Below the pieces are notes generated by a model, which did no database searches, was not told where the DNA came from, and saw only the letters and a list, made by a program, of their open reading frames with translations. Of a stretch of DNA of 64,000 nt, positions 50,839 through 60,474 are shown one piece after another (the first letter of the stretch is position 1; every line of letters begins with the position of its first letter). Made by a program: the position numbers and the translations under genes. The stretch is from an uncultured Lachnospiraceae bacterium (GTDB lineage Bacteria; Bacillota; Clostridia; Lachnospirales; Lachnospiraceae). The stretch is taken from contig CAJUNR010000018.1 of assembly GCA_910587765.1 (NCBI GenBank), positions 23,492-87,491 on the forward strand, given 5' to 3'.

Positions 50839-52122
50839 TCACGGCAGCTTCGCAAGCCCTGCCTCCATCAGCTTCTGCAGCGACATTAAAATGCCGAATT
50901 TCGCGTGTTCCCACGTCAGCCCGCCCTGAAAATAGACGGCGTAAGGCGGTTTGACCGGACCGTCCGCGCTGAGCTCGATGGACGAACCCTGCACGAAAGC
51001 GCCCGCCGCCATAATCACGTCGCTGTCATAGCCCGGCATGGCCCAGGGCTCCGGCTCCACAAAGCTGTCCACCGGCGCCGCCGCCTGTATCCCTCTGCAG
51101 AACGCGATCACGCCCTCCGGCGTGCCGAACGTAATCGCCTGGATAATGTCGTGGCGGCTCTCCCGCCCGTCCGGCAGCACGTCGAATCCCAGCCGCTCGT
51201 AGAGATTCGCCGCGAAAACGGCTCCTTTCAGCGCTCCCGCCGTCACCGTCGGCGCCAGAAAAAATCCCTGATAAAAGGACTGCATCAGTCCCATGGTCGC
51301 CCCCACCTCTCTGCCGAGTCCCGGGGACGTCAGACGGTACGCGCAGTTTTCCACATAAGCTTCTCTGCCGACGATGTAGCCGCCGGTCGGCGCCAGTCCT
51401 CCGCCCGGATTCTTGATCAGAGAACCCACGCACAGATCCGCTCCCACATCCGTCGGTTCGATCCGCTCCACAAATTCGCCGTAACAGTTGTCCACCATGC
51501 AGATCACCCCGGGATTCACCGATTTCACAAAGGCAATCGCTTCTCCGATGTCCGTCACCGACAGCGTCCTTCTCGTCTGATAGCCTTTGGAACGCTGAAT
51601 ATGCACCATCTTTGTATGCTCGTTCATTGCCGCACGGATGCCGTCCAGATCAAAACGGTCGTCCGGCAGCAGATCCACCTGCCGGTAAGTCACGCCGTAC
51701 TCCTGAAGGCTTCCGCTGGAAGGACGGATCCCGATGACCTCCTCCAGCGTGTCGTACGGCCTGCCGGATATGGCCAGCAGCTCGTCGCCTGGGCGCAGAT
51801 TGGCCGCCAGCGCAACCGCCAGCGCGTGCGTCCCGCAGGTGATCTGCGGGCGGACGAGCGCCGACTGCGCGTGAAACGCCTCCGCATACACCGCCTCCAG
51901 CGTCTCCCTGCCCAAGTCGTTGTATCCGTAACCGCTGGTGCCCGCGAAATGAACGTCGCTGACCCGGCATTTCTGCATGGCCCCCAGCACTTTCAGTTGA
52001 TTGTACTCCGCAGTTTCGTCAATCGCCGCGAAACGCGCGCGCAGTTCTTTTTCGATCTTCTGTCCGTATGCATGGACTTCCCTGCTGATGCCCATGCGCT
52101 CATAGATTGTCTCCAGATTCAT
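50839..52122 (-). CDS. Methionine gamma-lyase-family PLP enzyme (COG4100)
   Basis: 427 residues of the aluminium-resistance/cystathionine beta-lyase-like group. PLP Lys is in GSLIKNPGGGLAPTGGYIVG, and VCMVDNCYGEFVE precedes it (here ICMVDNCYGEF). The active role is unclear; a C-S lyase is inferred from fold. The start overlaps the miaA stop (52119-52122, ATGA), so the genes are coupled; the same order occurs widely in Firmicutes. Confidence 0.92.
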   Translation of the reverse strand: MNLETIYERMGISREVHAYGQKIEKELRARFAAIDETAEYNQLKVLGAMQKCRVSDVHFAGTSGYGYNDLGRETLEAVYAEAFHAQSALVRPQITCGTHALAVALAANLRPGDELLAISGRPYDTLEEVIGIRPSSGSLQEYGVTYRQVDLLPDDRFDLDGIRAAMNEHTKMVHIQRSKGYQTRRTLSVTDIGEAIAFVKSVNPGVICMVDNCYGEFVERIEPTDVGADLCVGSLIKNPGGGLAPTGGYIVGREAYVENCAYRLTSPGLGREVGATMGLMQSFYQGFFLAPTVTAGALKGAVFAANLYERLGFDVLPDGRESRHDIIQAITFGTPEGVIAFCRGIQAAAPVDSFVEPEPWAMPGYDSDVIMAAGAFVQGSSIELSADGPVKPPYAVYFQGGLTWEHAKFGILMSLQKLMEAGLAKLP

Positions 52123-53063
52123 TCGATGATTTCCTTCTCTCTCAGTCTGTCCAGCATCGCCGCCAGAATGTTCTCTTCGTCATATCCGTAAGCGCCTTTT
52201 TCAAGCCAGATCACGTCCTGCTCCCGGCGGAACCAGGTAAGCTGGCGCTTGGCAAAACGGCGCGTATCTCTTTTCAGAAGCTCCACCGCTTCCTCCAGAC
52301 CGTATTCTCCGTCCAGGCAGGCCAGCAGCTCTTTATACCCCAGTCCCTGCATGGAGACCATCCCCCGCCTGCAGCCCATCGCCTTTAAGCGGCGCACCTC
52401 CTCCAAAAGCCCCGCCTCCATCATTTCGTCAACCCGCTGTTCGATGCGGGCATAGAGCTTCGCCCGCTCGTCGTTGAGGACAAAATACGCGCAGTTGTAC
52501 GGAGATTCCCGCCTTCGCTGTTCTTCGTTGTGTTCGGAGATCTTCCTGCCGGTCAGCCGGTAAAATTCCAGCGCGCGGATCACGCGCTTCACATTGTTTT
52601 CGTGAATGGCGTCCGCCGACGCTTCATCCACCCGGCGCAGCCGCTCGTGGAGCGCATGCGCGCCCTCTTCGGCCGCCAGACGTTCCAGCTCCTGCCGGTA
52701 CGGGCCCGCCTCGTTCTCCGTGAAATCCACGTTTCCCACAATGGCCTGGATATAGAAACCCGTCCCGCCCACCAGAATCGGTATGCGGCCTCTGCTGCGG
52801 ATCTGCCGCATCGCCTCCCCCGCCATCTGCTGAAAACGGACGACGTGAAACTCTTCCCAGGGCTCGAGCACATCCACCAGATGGTGCAAAACGCCCTGCA
52901 TCTCCTCCGGCCGGATCTTGGCCGAACCGATGTCCATATGTTTATATACCTGCATGGAATCCGCAGATATGATCTCTCCGCCGACGGCCTTCGCCAGCGC
53001 GATGGAAAGCTTTGTCTTGCCGACCGCCGTGGGCCCGGCAAGAATCACCAGCGGTTCTTTCAT
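52119..53063 (-). CDS. miaA: tRNA dimethylallyltransferase MiaA
   Basis: 314 residues. P-loop AGPTAVGKTKLSI at 9-21, then ISADSMQVYKHMDIGSAKI, HHLVDVLEPWEEFHVVRF, LVGGTGFYIQAIV, and TRRFAKRQLTWFRRE. MiaA adds an isopentenyl group to A37 of tRNAs reading UNN codons. It is 3 bp downstream of mutL. Confidence 0.97.
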   Translation of the reverse strand: MKEPLVILAGPTAVGKTKLSIALAKAVGGEIISADSMQVYKHMDIGSAKIRPEEMQGVLHHLVDVLEPWEEFHVVRFQQMAGEAMRQIRSRGRIPILVGGTGFYIQAIVGNVDFTENEAGPYRQELERLAAEEGAHALHERLRRVDEASADAIHENNVKRVIRALEFYRLTGRKISEHNEEQRRRESPYNCAYFVLNDERAKLYARIEQRVDEMMEAGLLEEVRRLKAMGCRRGMVSMQGLGYKELLACLDGEYGLEEAVELLKRDTRRFAKRQLTWFRREQDVIWLEKGAYGYDEENILAAMLDRLREKEIIE

Positions 53064-53066
53064 AAT

Positions 53067-55028
53067 TTATACAATCCTTTTAAATTTTTTCTCCAGTTCG
53101 CGTTTCGTCATGGAGATGATCGTCGGCCTGCCGTGGGGACAGTGATACGGGTTCTCCAGCGTCAGCAGTTCCCCGATCAGCGCCTCCGCCTCCCTGACGG
53201 ACATCCGCTGATTGCCTTTGACCGCCGCCCTGCAGGACATGGCCGCCGCCCTGTGCAGCAGCGAATCGGAGCCGACGCCGCCGGAAGGAGGCAGATCCGA
53301 CAGGCTGTCGATCAGCTCCGTCAGAGCGCTCTCCCCGCCGAGTCCCGGCAGGTCCGCCGGCACCGCCCGGACGGCATAGGCGCGGTCGCCAAATTCCTCG
53401 ATCTCAAATCCCATATCGGCGAAAGACTGCCGGTATTTCAGAAAAAGCTGCTCCTCCTGCATGGAAAAGTTCAGCACGATCGGCGGCGACAGAAGCTGGG
53501 CCTGGAAAGAGCGGCCGTCCAGCCTTTTCATCAGCCGCTCGTAGAGAACCTTCTCGTGCGCCGCGTGCTGATCAATGATATAAAGCTTCTCCGCATACTG
53601 CACCAGCCAGTACGTGCCGAAAAGCTGGCCGATGATCACATGCCGCACCGCCGCCTCCTTCGACAGCAGCTTCCCGTCAAACAGATTCATCTGCTCCGCA
53701 GGCGCATCCGTCTCCGGTTTCGGCGGCTGCTGCGGCTCCGCATGCATAGCAGGCCCGGACTCCCTGCGCTCCGCCTGATAGCCGTTCTCCTCCCGGACGG
53801 CCGACGGCTGCCGCTCATGACGTTCTGTCACGCGTTTTTTCATCTCCGCCATAAAATATTCGAGGTTGTTGTCCCGCGGCTCCACGGACCCTTCCGTCGG
53901 CCCGGGCGTCTTCCACAGCCGTTCCAGCGGCGGCTTTGTCTCCGGCTCCCGAGGGGCGGACGGGCCGGCGGGAGCGGCCGGGCGTTCCGTCTTCGGCGCT
54001 TCCTTTTCCGCCCCGGAGAGGTTCACCTCCGGTATCAGTTCCCGGCCGGACAGTGCGTCGCCAACCGTCCTGCGCAGCGTCTCATAGACCAGATTGCGGT
54101 TGCTGAAGCGAAGCTCCATCTTCGCCGGATGTACGTTCACATCCAGCAGCTTCCCGTCCATCTCAATGTTCAGGCACACAAACGGATACCGGTGCTGCAT
54201 CAGAAACGCTTTATAGCCGTCCTCAATCCCGCCCGCGATCAGCTTGCTTTTCACAAATCTCCCGTTGACGAAATAATTCTCGTAATTCCGGTTTCCTCTG
54301 GAAATCTCCGGCTTTCCCAGAAAACCGCTAATCCGCAGCGGGCCTTCCTCCCGCTCTGTTTCCACAAGCCGCAGGGCAATCTCTCTCCCATAGACATGGT
54401 AGATGACGTCTTTGAGATTCCCGTTTCCCGGCGTCTGCAGTTTCATCTGATGATGAATCAGGACTTTGAAGGAAATCTCCGGATGGGACAGCGCCAGATG
54501 CGTCATCAGTTCATGGACGGCCGCCGCCTCGGTCATCTCCGCTTTCAGAAATTTCTTTCTCGCCGGCGTGTTATAGAACAGATTGCGCACGATCATCGTC
54601 GTCCCATCCGGGGCGCCGATCTCCTCCAGGCCCTTCTGCACGCCCCCTTCCAGGCAGCAGCGGTTTCCGGTCACGGCATCCCTGGTTTTGGTGATCAGCT
54701 CCACCATCGAGACGGCGGAGATGCTCGAGAGCGCCTCCCCGCGGAAACCGAGGGAACGCACTCCCGACAAATCCTCCGCCGTGCGGATCTTGCTCGTGGA
54801 ATGGCGCAGAAACGCCAGCTCAATGTCTTCCTTCCCGATGCCGCTCCCGTTATCCGTGACTCTTATATAGCCGACGCCGCCCTCCCGGATCTCCACCGTC
54901 ACCTGCGAGGCTCCCGCATCCACCGCATTTTCCACCAGCTCCTTCACCACCGAAGCCGGACGCTCCACCACCTCGCCGGCAGCGATCCTGTCAATCGTCT
55001 GCCGGTCCAATACCGCGATTCTGCCCAT
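53067..55028 (-). CDS. mutL: DNA mismatch-repair protein MutL
   Basis: 653 residues from ATG 55028. The GHKL ATPase part has VVKELVENAVDAGA, VTDNGSGIG and GFRGEALSSISAV; the C-terminal part contains DQHAAHEKVLYERL, the conserved endonuclease motif of MutL proteins from bacteria without MutH, and the end CPHGRPTIISMTKRELEKKF. A Pro/Glu-rich linker joins the halves. It lies 8 bp after mutS. Confidence 0.97.
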   Translation of the reverse strand: MGRIAVLDRQTIDRIAAGEVVERPASVVKELVENAVDAGASQVTVEIREGGVGYIRVTDNGSGIGKEDIELAFLRHSTSKIRTAEDLSGVRSLGFRGEALSSISAVSMVELITKTRDAVTGNRCCLEGGVQKGLEEIGAPDGTTMIVRNLFYNTPARKKFLKAEMTEAAAVHELMTHLALSHPEISFKVLIHHQMKLQTPGNGNLKDVIYHVYGREIALRLVETEREEGPLRISGFLGKPEISRGNRNYENYFVNGRFVKSKLIAGGIEDGYKAFLMQHRYPFVCLNIEMDGKLLDVNVHPAKMELRFSNRNLVYETLRRTVGDALSGRELIPEVNLSGAEKEAPKTERPAAPAGPSAPREPETKPPLERLWKTPGPTEGSVEPRDNNLEYFMAEMKKRVTERHERQPSAVREENGYQAERRESGPAMHAEPQQPPKPETDAPAEQMNLFDGKLLSKEAAVRHVIIGQLFGTYWLVQYAEKLYIIDQHAAHEKVLYERLMKRLDGRSFQAQLLSPPIVLNFSMQEEQLFLKYRQSFADMGFEIEEFGDRAYAVRAVPADLPGLGGESALTELIDSLSDLPPSGGVGSDSLLHRAAAMSCRAAVKGNQRMSVREAEALIGELLTLENPYHCPHGRPTIISMTKRELEKKFKRIV

Positions 55029-55036
55029 ATCTGTTC

Positions 55037-57691
55037 TCACCATCTGTTTTTCAGTCTGTTCTGAAGCCGGTAGAGCGTATTCATGGCGTCCATCGGCGTC
55101 ATGTGGGAAATATCCAGCTCCGCCAGCTCCTTTATTACGTCGTCATCTTTCACCGTATCAAAAAGCGAAATCTGTTCCAGATCCACTTCGTCGTACTTCT
55201 TCGGCCGGCGCTTCTGCTTTGCCTTCATCCGTCCCTCTTCCGCAATGCTCCTCGCTTTGACGGAGATGTCCGCCTGGCTCAGCTCCTCCACCAGCTCCTT
55301 CGCTCTCTCGATCACGCTGGCGGGAACCCCGGCCAGCTTCGCCACCTGGATGCCGTAGGACTTGTCGGCGCCGCCTTTTACGATCTTTCTCAGAAATACG
55401 ATGTCGTCTCCCTTTTCCTTGACCGCAATACAGTAGTTGTTGACGCCCTCCATCGTTCCTTCCAGCTCGGTCAGCTCATGGTAATGTGTGGCGAACAGCG
55501 TCTTCGCCCCCAGAAGCTTCCTGTCCGCGATGTGCTCGATGACCGCCCAGGCGATGCTCAGCCCGTCGAAGGTGCTTGTCCCTCTGCCGATCTCGTCGAG
55601 AATCAGCAGGCTGTCCGCGGTCGCGTTGCGCAGAATATTGGACACCTCGTTCATCTCCACCATAAACGTGCTCTGCCCGCTGGCCAGATCGTCCGAAGCG
55701 CCCACACGGGTGAAAATCCGGTCCACGACGCCGATATCCGCGTGCTCCGCCGGCACAAAGCTGCCCACCTGAGCCATCAGGACAATCAGCGCCGTCTGCC
55801 GCATATAGGTGGATTTTCCCGCCATGTTGGGACCGGTGATAATTGAGATCCGGTTGTCCTGATTGTCCAGATACGTATCGTTGGCAACAAAAAGGCCGCC
55901 CGGGAGCATCTGCTCCACGACCGGATGCCGTCCGTTCCGGATATCAATCACGCCTTTTTCATTCATCTTCGGGCGGGTGTAATGGTTTTTGTCCGCCACA
56001 AAAGCGAGGCCCGCAAACACATCCAGCCCCGCCACGGCCTTCGCCGTCTTCTGAATCCTCACAACCTCCGCCGCAATCCGGTCGCGGATGTCGGTGAACA
56101 GTTCATATTCCAGAGCCGTCAGCTTCTCTTCCGCACCGAGAATCGTGTCCTCCAGTTCCTTCAGCTCCGGCGTGATATAACGCTCCGCTCCGGTCAGCGT
56201 CTGCTTGCGGATGTAGTCCTCCGGAACCAGGTCTTTGTAGGAGTTGGTCACTTCCAGATAATAGCCGAACACTTTATTGAATTTGATCCGCAGATTTTTG
56301 ATACCGGTCCGCTCCCTCTCCCTGCTCTCAATCTGAGCCAGCCAGGATTTGCCCTGTGTTTTCGCTTTCCTGAACCGGTCCACCTCCTCGTGGAAGCCGT
56401 CGCGGATGATGTTTCCTTCCCGGACCGCGACGGGCGGATCCTCCTGAATCGAACGGTCGATCAGCTCGTACAGATCGCCAAGATCGTCCAGATCCGCCTG
56501 AATCTCCTGCAGCAGCGGGCTTTCCAGCTCCTGCAGCAGTGTCTTCAGATGCGGAAGCATCCCGAGGGACGTCTTAAATGCGATCAGGTCCCGGGGCGTG
56601 GCCGTCTGATAGCTGACGCGCCCGATCAGACGCTCCAGATCATAGATCGGACTGAGGTATTCTCTGAGTTCCTCGCGGACGATGATCTGGCTGTTCAGCT
56701 CTTCCACCGCCGCCAGCCGCCGCTCGATCTCCGCCCGGTCGATCAGCGGCTGTTCCAGATAACTTCTGAGCAGTCTCGCGCCCATCGCAGTCCTGGTTTT
56801 GTCCAGCACCCACAGAAGGGAGCCTTTCTTCTGCTTCTCCCTGAGCGTTTCCACCAGCTCCAGGTTCCTCCTGCTGGAGCTGTCGATCATCATATAGTTT
56901 CCGGATACGTAGGGCTGCAGCTTCGACAGATGGACCAGCGACGTCTTCTGCGTCTCCCGCAGATAGCGCAGAAGCGCCCCCGCCGCGATCATCCCGCAGC
57001 CAAAATCCGCCACCCCGAGTCCTTTGAGCGACCCGGTCTGAAAATGCTCCAGAAGCTCCTTCCGGCACAGTTCGTCGTCATAATACCAGTTTTCCAGAGA
57101 ATACATGACAATGCCGAGACGTTCCTTTAATTCCTCCGGATCCGCTCCGCTCATCATAAGCGCTTCGTTACAGATCACCTCCCGCGGCGAAAATTTGCAG
57201 ATCTCGTCCATGAGCTTGCGCACCGAGTCCACTTCCGTAACAAAATAATCACCGGTCGTCACATCCGCAAAAGAGACGCCGAACCGGTCACTGACATAGA
57301 CGATGCTCATGATGTAATTGTTTCTGGACTCGTCCAGCGCCTGCGCGTTCAGATTGGTGCCCGGCGTGACGACCCGGATTACCTCCCGCTTCACCAGTCC
57401 TTTCGCCTGCGCCGGATCCTCCGTCTGTTCGCAGATGGCAACCTTGTAGCCTTTGGAAACCAGCCTGCCCAGATATCCCTCCACTGCATGAAAGGGCACC
57501 CCGCACATGGGCGCCCGTTCTTCAAGACCGCAGTTCTTGCCGGTCAGAGTCAGTTCCAGTTCTTTCGAGGCAATCTTTGCGTCGTCAAAAAACATCTCAT
57601 AAAAATCGCCGAGACGGTAGAAGAGAATACAGTCCTTATATTCCTCTTTCGTCTTCATGTACTGCTGCATCATTGGTGTAAGTTCTGCCAC
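55037..57691 (-). CDS. mutS: DNA mismatch-recognition ATPase MutS
   Basis: 884 residues. The mismatch-binding domain has the FYE motif in RLGDFYEMFFDDAK (near residue 30). The ATPase domain has TGPNMAGKSTYMRQTAL, the Walker B ILDEIGRGTSTFDGLSIAWA, and the His-rich loop FATHYHELTELE. The start is a GTG at 57691. It heads the mutS-mutL-miaA-PLP enzyme-flavoprotein operon. Confidence 0.98.
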   Translation of the reverse strand: MAELTPMMQQYMKTKEEYKDCILFYRLGDFYEMFFDDAKIASKELELTLTGKNCGLEERAPMCGVPFHAVEGYLGRLVSKGYKVAICEQTEDPAQAKGLVKREVIRVVTPGTNLNAQALDESRNNYIMSIVYVSDRFGVSFADVTTGDYFVTEVDSVRKLMDEICKFSPREVICNEALMMSGADPEELKERLGIVMYSLENWYYDDELCRKELLEHFQTGSLKGLGVADFGCGMIAAGALLRYLRETQKTSLVHLSKLQPYVSGNYMMIDSSSRRNLELVETLREKQKKGSLLWVLDKTRTAMGARLLRSYLEQPLIDRAEIERRLAAVEELNSQIIVREELREYLSPIYDLERLIGRVSYQTATPRDLIAFKTSLGMLPHLKTLLQELESPLLQEIQADLDDLGDLYELIDRSIQEDPPVAVREGNIIRDGFHEEVDRFRKAKTQGKSWLAQIESRERERTGIKNLRIKFNKVFGYYLEVTNSYKDLVPEDYIRKQTLTGAERYITPELKELEDTILGAEEKLTALEYELFTDIRDRIAAEVVRIQKTAKAVAGLDVFAGLAFVADKNHYTRPKMNEKGVIDIRNGRHPVVEQMLPGGLFVANDTYLDNQDNRISIITGPNMAGKSTYMRQTALIVLMAQVGSFVPAEHADIGVVDRIFTRVGASDDLASGQSTFMVEMNEVSNILRNATADSLLILDEIGRGTSTFDGLSIAWAVIEHIADRKLLGAKTLFATHYHELTELEGTMEGVNNYCIAVKEKGDDIVFLRKIVKGGADKSYGIQVAKLAGVPASVIERAKELVEELSQADISVKARSIAEEGRMKAKQKRRPKKYDEVDLEQISLFDTVKDDDVIKELAELDISHMTPMDAMNTLYRLQNRLKNRW

Positions 57692-57723
57692 CGCTTTACC
57701 TCTTTCTTCTGTCTTTCGTGGTC

Positions 57724-57752
57724 ATTATAGCATACTCTCAAAATCTGGTAAA
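57724..57752 (-). promoter_or_regulatory. Promoter of the mutS operon
   Basis: TTTACC (57747-57752), 17-bp spacer, TATAAT (57724-57729) with an extended TGC before it, on the minus strand. The stretch up to 57853 shows no gene. Confidence 0.8.
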
Positions 57753-57853
57753 GGAGGAAATCCGCCTGATGTCCGGCACAGGCCGGGGCGTTCCCTCTCA
57801 CCTTCCTGCTGCCCGCATCTGGCTGAAACCGGCGCAGGTGTAATCAATAACGA

Positions 57854-59023
57854 TCAGTCCGCTCCTGTCTCTGCGAAACGACGGTACAGCCAGACATGAT
57901 CATTGATACACGGCCAGTTGCCGGGGGCGGACGCGGTCACGCAGATGTATTCCTTTCCGCCGTTGTCCGTACCGTAGCTGACCGCACAGAACATGGACTC
58001 GTCCACAAAACCGGTCTTGGCCGCGGATACCTTGCCGCCGGTATCCTTGTCCTCGATCCGGCGCAGAAACCAGTTGGACAGAAGAAGCCCTTCCGGATGC
58101 TGCTCGGTTGCGGAAGTTAAATATGTCCGGGCGGACAGCACCTCCTTACAGGTCTCGTCGTCCAGCGCCGCCTTCATAATAATCGCCATGTCATAGGCCG
58201 TGCAGTAATGATCGTCATCGTAGACGCCCACGCAGTTGGTAAAATGCGCCGTCCCCGACAGACCGAGTTCCTCCAGTTTCTCATTCATCAGTTCCACGAA
58301 CGCTTCGTGCGAACCGGCCACGCACATCGCCAGGCCGACCGCCGCCTCCGCGCCGGAGGGCAGCACCGTGCCGTACATCAAATCTTTTACCGTCACCAGC
58401 TCTTCCTTCTCAAAACCGGCGCAGCTACAGCGATATTTAAAGCTGTAGTCGACCGCCTCCGCAGGCATCGCAAACGTTTCGTCCAGATTCTCCGTGTGCT
58501 CTGCGGCGACCAGAAGCGTCAGCACTTTGGTCATCGAAGCGGGAATCATCCGGCTGCGCTCTTCCTTGCCGGCCACAACGGTTCCTTCGTTCAAATCCAC
58601 AAAAATCGCATGGCTGCTGACCAGCTCGTCCCCCGGGTGCAGCATGTCCTCCGCATCCGCAAAACGATAGGAGGGGTTCTCCTCTTCTTCGTCTTCCGGT
58701 GCGTCCGCGTCTTCCCCGCCGTTCTCCCGGCTGTCCGCATCCGCGGTTTCTTCCGGACTCTGAGCGCCGTCCGGGCCGCGGACGATCAGCGATTCTCCCA
58801 CCGCGCCGGACATCTGTCCTTCCTTCGGCCCCTCTTCTTTTTTCGCTCTTTTCATAACCGCCGGCAGGACCAGCACCAGCGCGAGCACAAGGACGAGCAC
58901 CGTCCCCCCTGCCAGCACGGCTCTCTTTATCAGCGCCCGGCGTCTCCGTCTGCGCCGCATCTCCTGTCTTCTGCGCCTGCGCCGCATCCAGCGCTCGATC
59001 TCTTCATCCTGTTTTCTCTCCAT
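57854..59023 (-). CDS. D-alanyl-D-alanine carboxypeptidase-like S11 protein
   Basis: 389 residues from ATG 59023 behind CAGGAGTATGTG. A very basic N-terminus (about 35 residues with runs of Arg), one membrane segment (about 38-60), an acidic linker, and the S11 domain with SMTK (in IPASMTKVLTLLV) and KTG (SAAKTGFVDES). The middle motif reads SGA in VLPSGAEAAVGLAM instead of SxN. It probably trims peptidoglycan peptides; the altered second motif may slow catalysis. Confidence 0.88.
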   Translation of the reverse strand: MERKQDEEIERWMRRRRRRQEMRRRRRRRALIKRAVLAGGTVLVLVLALVLVLPAVMKRAKKEEGPKEGQMSGAVGESLIVRGPDGAQSPEETADADSRENGGEDADAPEDEEEENPSYRFADAEDMLHPGDELVSSHAIFVDLNEGTVVAGKEERSRMIPASMTKVLTLLVAAEHTENLDETFAMPAEAVDYSFKYRCSCAGFEKEELVTVKDLMYGTVLPSGAEAAVGLAMCVAGSHEAFVELMNEKLEELGLSGTAHFTNCVGVYDDDHYCTAYDMAIIMKAALDDETCKEVLSARTYLTSATEQHPEGLLLSNWFLRRIEDKDTGGKVSAAKTGFVDESMFCAVSYGTDNGGKEYICVTASAPGNWPCINDHVWLYRRFAETGAD

Positions 59024-59063
59024 CACATACTCCTGCCGCTTTCTTCTTCAAAAATGCATTATC

Positions 59064-59092
59064 AGTCTAACAGATTCTCATCTGCACGGCAA
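59064..59092 (-). promoter_or_regulatory. Predicted promoter of the S11 gene
   Basis: TTGCCG (59087-59092), 17-bp spacer, TAGACT (59064-59069) on the minus strand. Confidence 0.6.
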
Positions 59093-59148
59093 GGGGGTTT
59101 CTTTTTCCCATTGCGAATACTTCGGGAAAACAGGCGCCCATATAAAAT

Positions 59149-59176
59149 CAGGCAGAGAAGATTTCTTCCCTGCCTG
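59149..59176 (-). terminator. Terminator of a lost minus-strand gene
   Basis: CAGGCAGGGAAG...CTTCTCTGCCTG followed by ATTTTAT on the minus strand. The gene it served would end at about 59208; only some 14 C-terminal codons (ending KWMKWIFG) may remain before the mosaic begins near 59250. Confidence 0.5.
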
Positions 59177-59244
59177 CATACATCTGTTCTGACAACTTTG
59201 ATTTTTGTCAGCCAAAAATCCATTTCATCCACTTGGGATAAATG

Positions 59245-59504
59245 ATGAATCTGACGGTTTTGCTTGGGGCGGGCTGTATGAGATATACCACCGCGCTTCT
59301 TGCTGGTGCTGTCCCCTCCAACGCATTGACGAGCTGCGAAAGCTCCGCCACCACCACCCGGAATTGTGGACGCGGCTGCTGGACATGGACAACCGGGCGC
59401 GGGCCATGTTCGGCCCCAGTCCCCTGGGGCAGTTCAAGCAGAATTGGAGCGTGGCGAGGCTGGAAGAACGCTTTGCCCGCGAGGATGCGGCGGACACCGC
59501 ATAA
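59245..59504 (+). pseudogene. C-terminal fragment of a PAPS-reductase-like mobile-element protein
   Basis: From about 59250 the frame reads GFAWGGLYEIYHRASCWCCPLQ and goes on to a stop at 59504. The CWCC-type cluster and the following LRxLRxHHPELW block fit the phosphoadenosine phosphosulfate reductase-like proteins carried by integrative elements and phages. The N-terminal nucleotide-binding part is missing; the 5' end is a junction with chromosomal sequence. Confidence 0.65.
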
Positions 59505-59534
59505 GTCAAAATCTACTGAGGAAGTGAGTGAAGA

Positions 59535-59855
59535 ATGGCCGTCTATCGTGTAGAACGAACGCGGGATTACACCGTCATGTCGAACCATCACTTGAAGGAC
59601 CCCGGCCTGTCGCTGAAAGCAAAGGGGCTGCTGGCAATCATGCTGTCCCTCCCGGACGACTGGAATTATTCCACGCGGGGCCTCGCCGCCATCTGTAAAG
59701 AGGGCGTGGAGGCCATCGGGAACACCTTGAAGGAGCTGGAAAAGGCGGGCTATGTGGTGCGCCGCCAGCTGCGGGGAGAGCATGGGCGTGTGGGCAGCGT
59801 GGAGTACACCATCTACGAGAAGCCCCAAACGCCGCCACCGGCCTCCTCCGGCCCG
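59535..59855 (+). pseudogene. 5' fragment of an integrative-element helix-turn-helix protein
   Basis: ATG 59535 follows GAGGAAGTGAG. The first 95 residues (RDYTVMSNHHLKDPGLSLKA, then LPDDWNYSTRGLAAI and KEGVEAIGNTLKELEKAGYV) match the N-terminal winged-helix of replication/regulatory proteins found on Firmicutes conjugative elements. Near 59855 the frame leaves the family and the helicase fragment begins in another frame, so the C-terminal half is lost. Confidence 0.7.
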
Positions 59856-60474
59856 GATCCTGGAGGACACATTAAACCTCCGGGATGTTCGCGTTTACGA
59901 CACGATAGAGGACCCGGACGGGCGGGAACGGCGCGTTCTCAACGCCAGGGAGACCACCCTGGCCCAGCAGCGGCAGCAGGCCATCAAGGACGCTTTCAGG
60001 GACTGGATATGGAAAGACCCCCAACGGCGGCAGGCCCTTGTCCAGCAGTACAATGAGCTGTTCAATTCCATCCGGCCCCGCGAGTATGACGGCCAGCACA
60101 TCACCTTCGGCGGCATCAACCCGGAGATCGAGCTGCGGGAGCATCAGCGGGGCGCTATCGCCCACGTCCTCTACGGCGGCAACACCCTCCTGGCCCATGA
60201 GGTGGGCGCGGGCAAAACCTTTGAAATGGCCGCTGCCGCGATGGAGGCCAAGCGGCTGGGCATGTGCCAAAAGTCTTTGTTCTCTGTGCCGAACCACCTG
60301 ATTGAACAGTGGGCCGGAGAGTTCCTGCGGCTCTACCCTTCCGCAAAAATCCTTGTCGCCTCCCAAAAGGATTTTGAGGCCCGCAACCGGAAAAAATTCT
60401 GCGCCCGGATCGCCACCGGCGACTATGACGCCATTATCATGGGACACTCGCAGTTTGAACGTCTCCCCGTCTCC
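59856..60474 (+). pseudogene. Internal fragment of a large conjugative-element helicase
   Basis: About 205 residues read in one frame from RILEDTLNLRDVRVYDT to SQFERLPVS and contain the Walker A-like motif AHEVGAGKTFEMAAAA. This is the centre of the very long SNF2-type helicase/methylase proteins of Firmicutes integrative elements. Both flanks, which would be over 1000 residues together, are absent. Confidence 0.75.

Noticed and set aside
57753..57853. Riboswitch or small RNA after the S11 gene
   Set aside because: Only short GC-rich pairings are possible and nothing matches a known riboswitch core.
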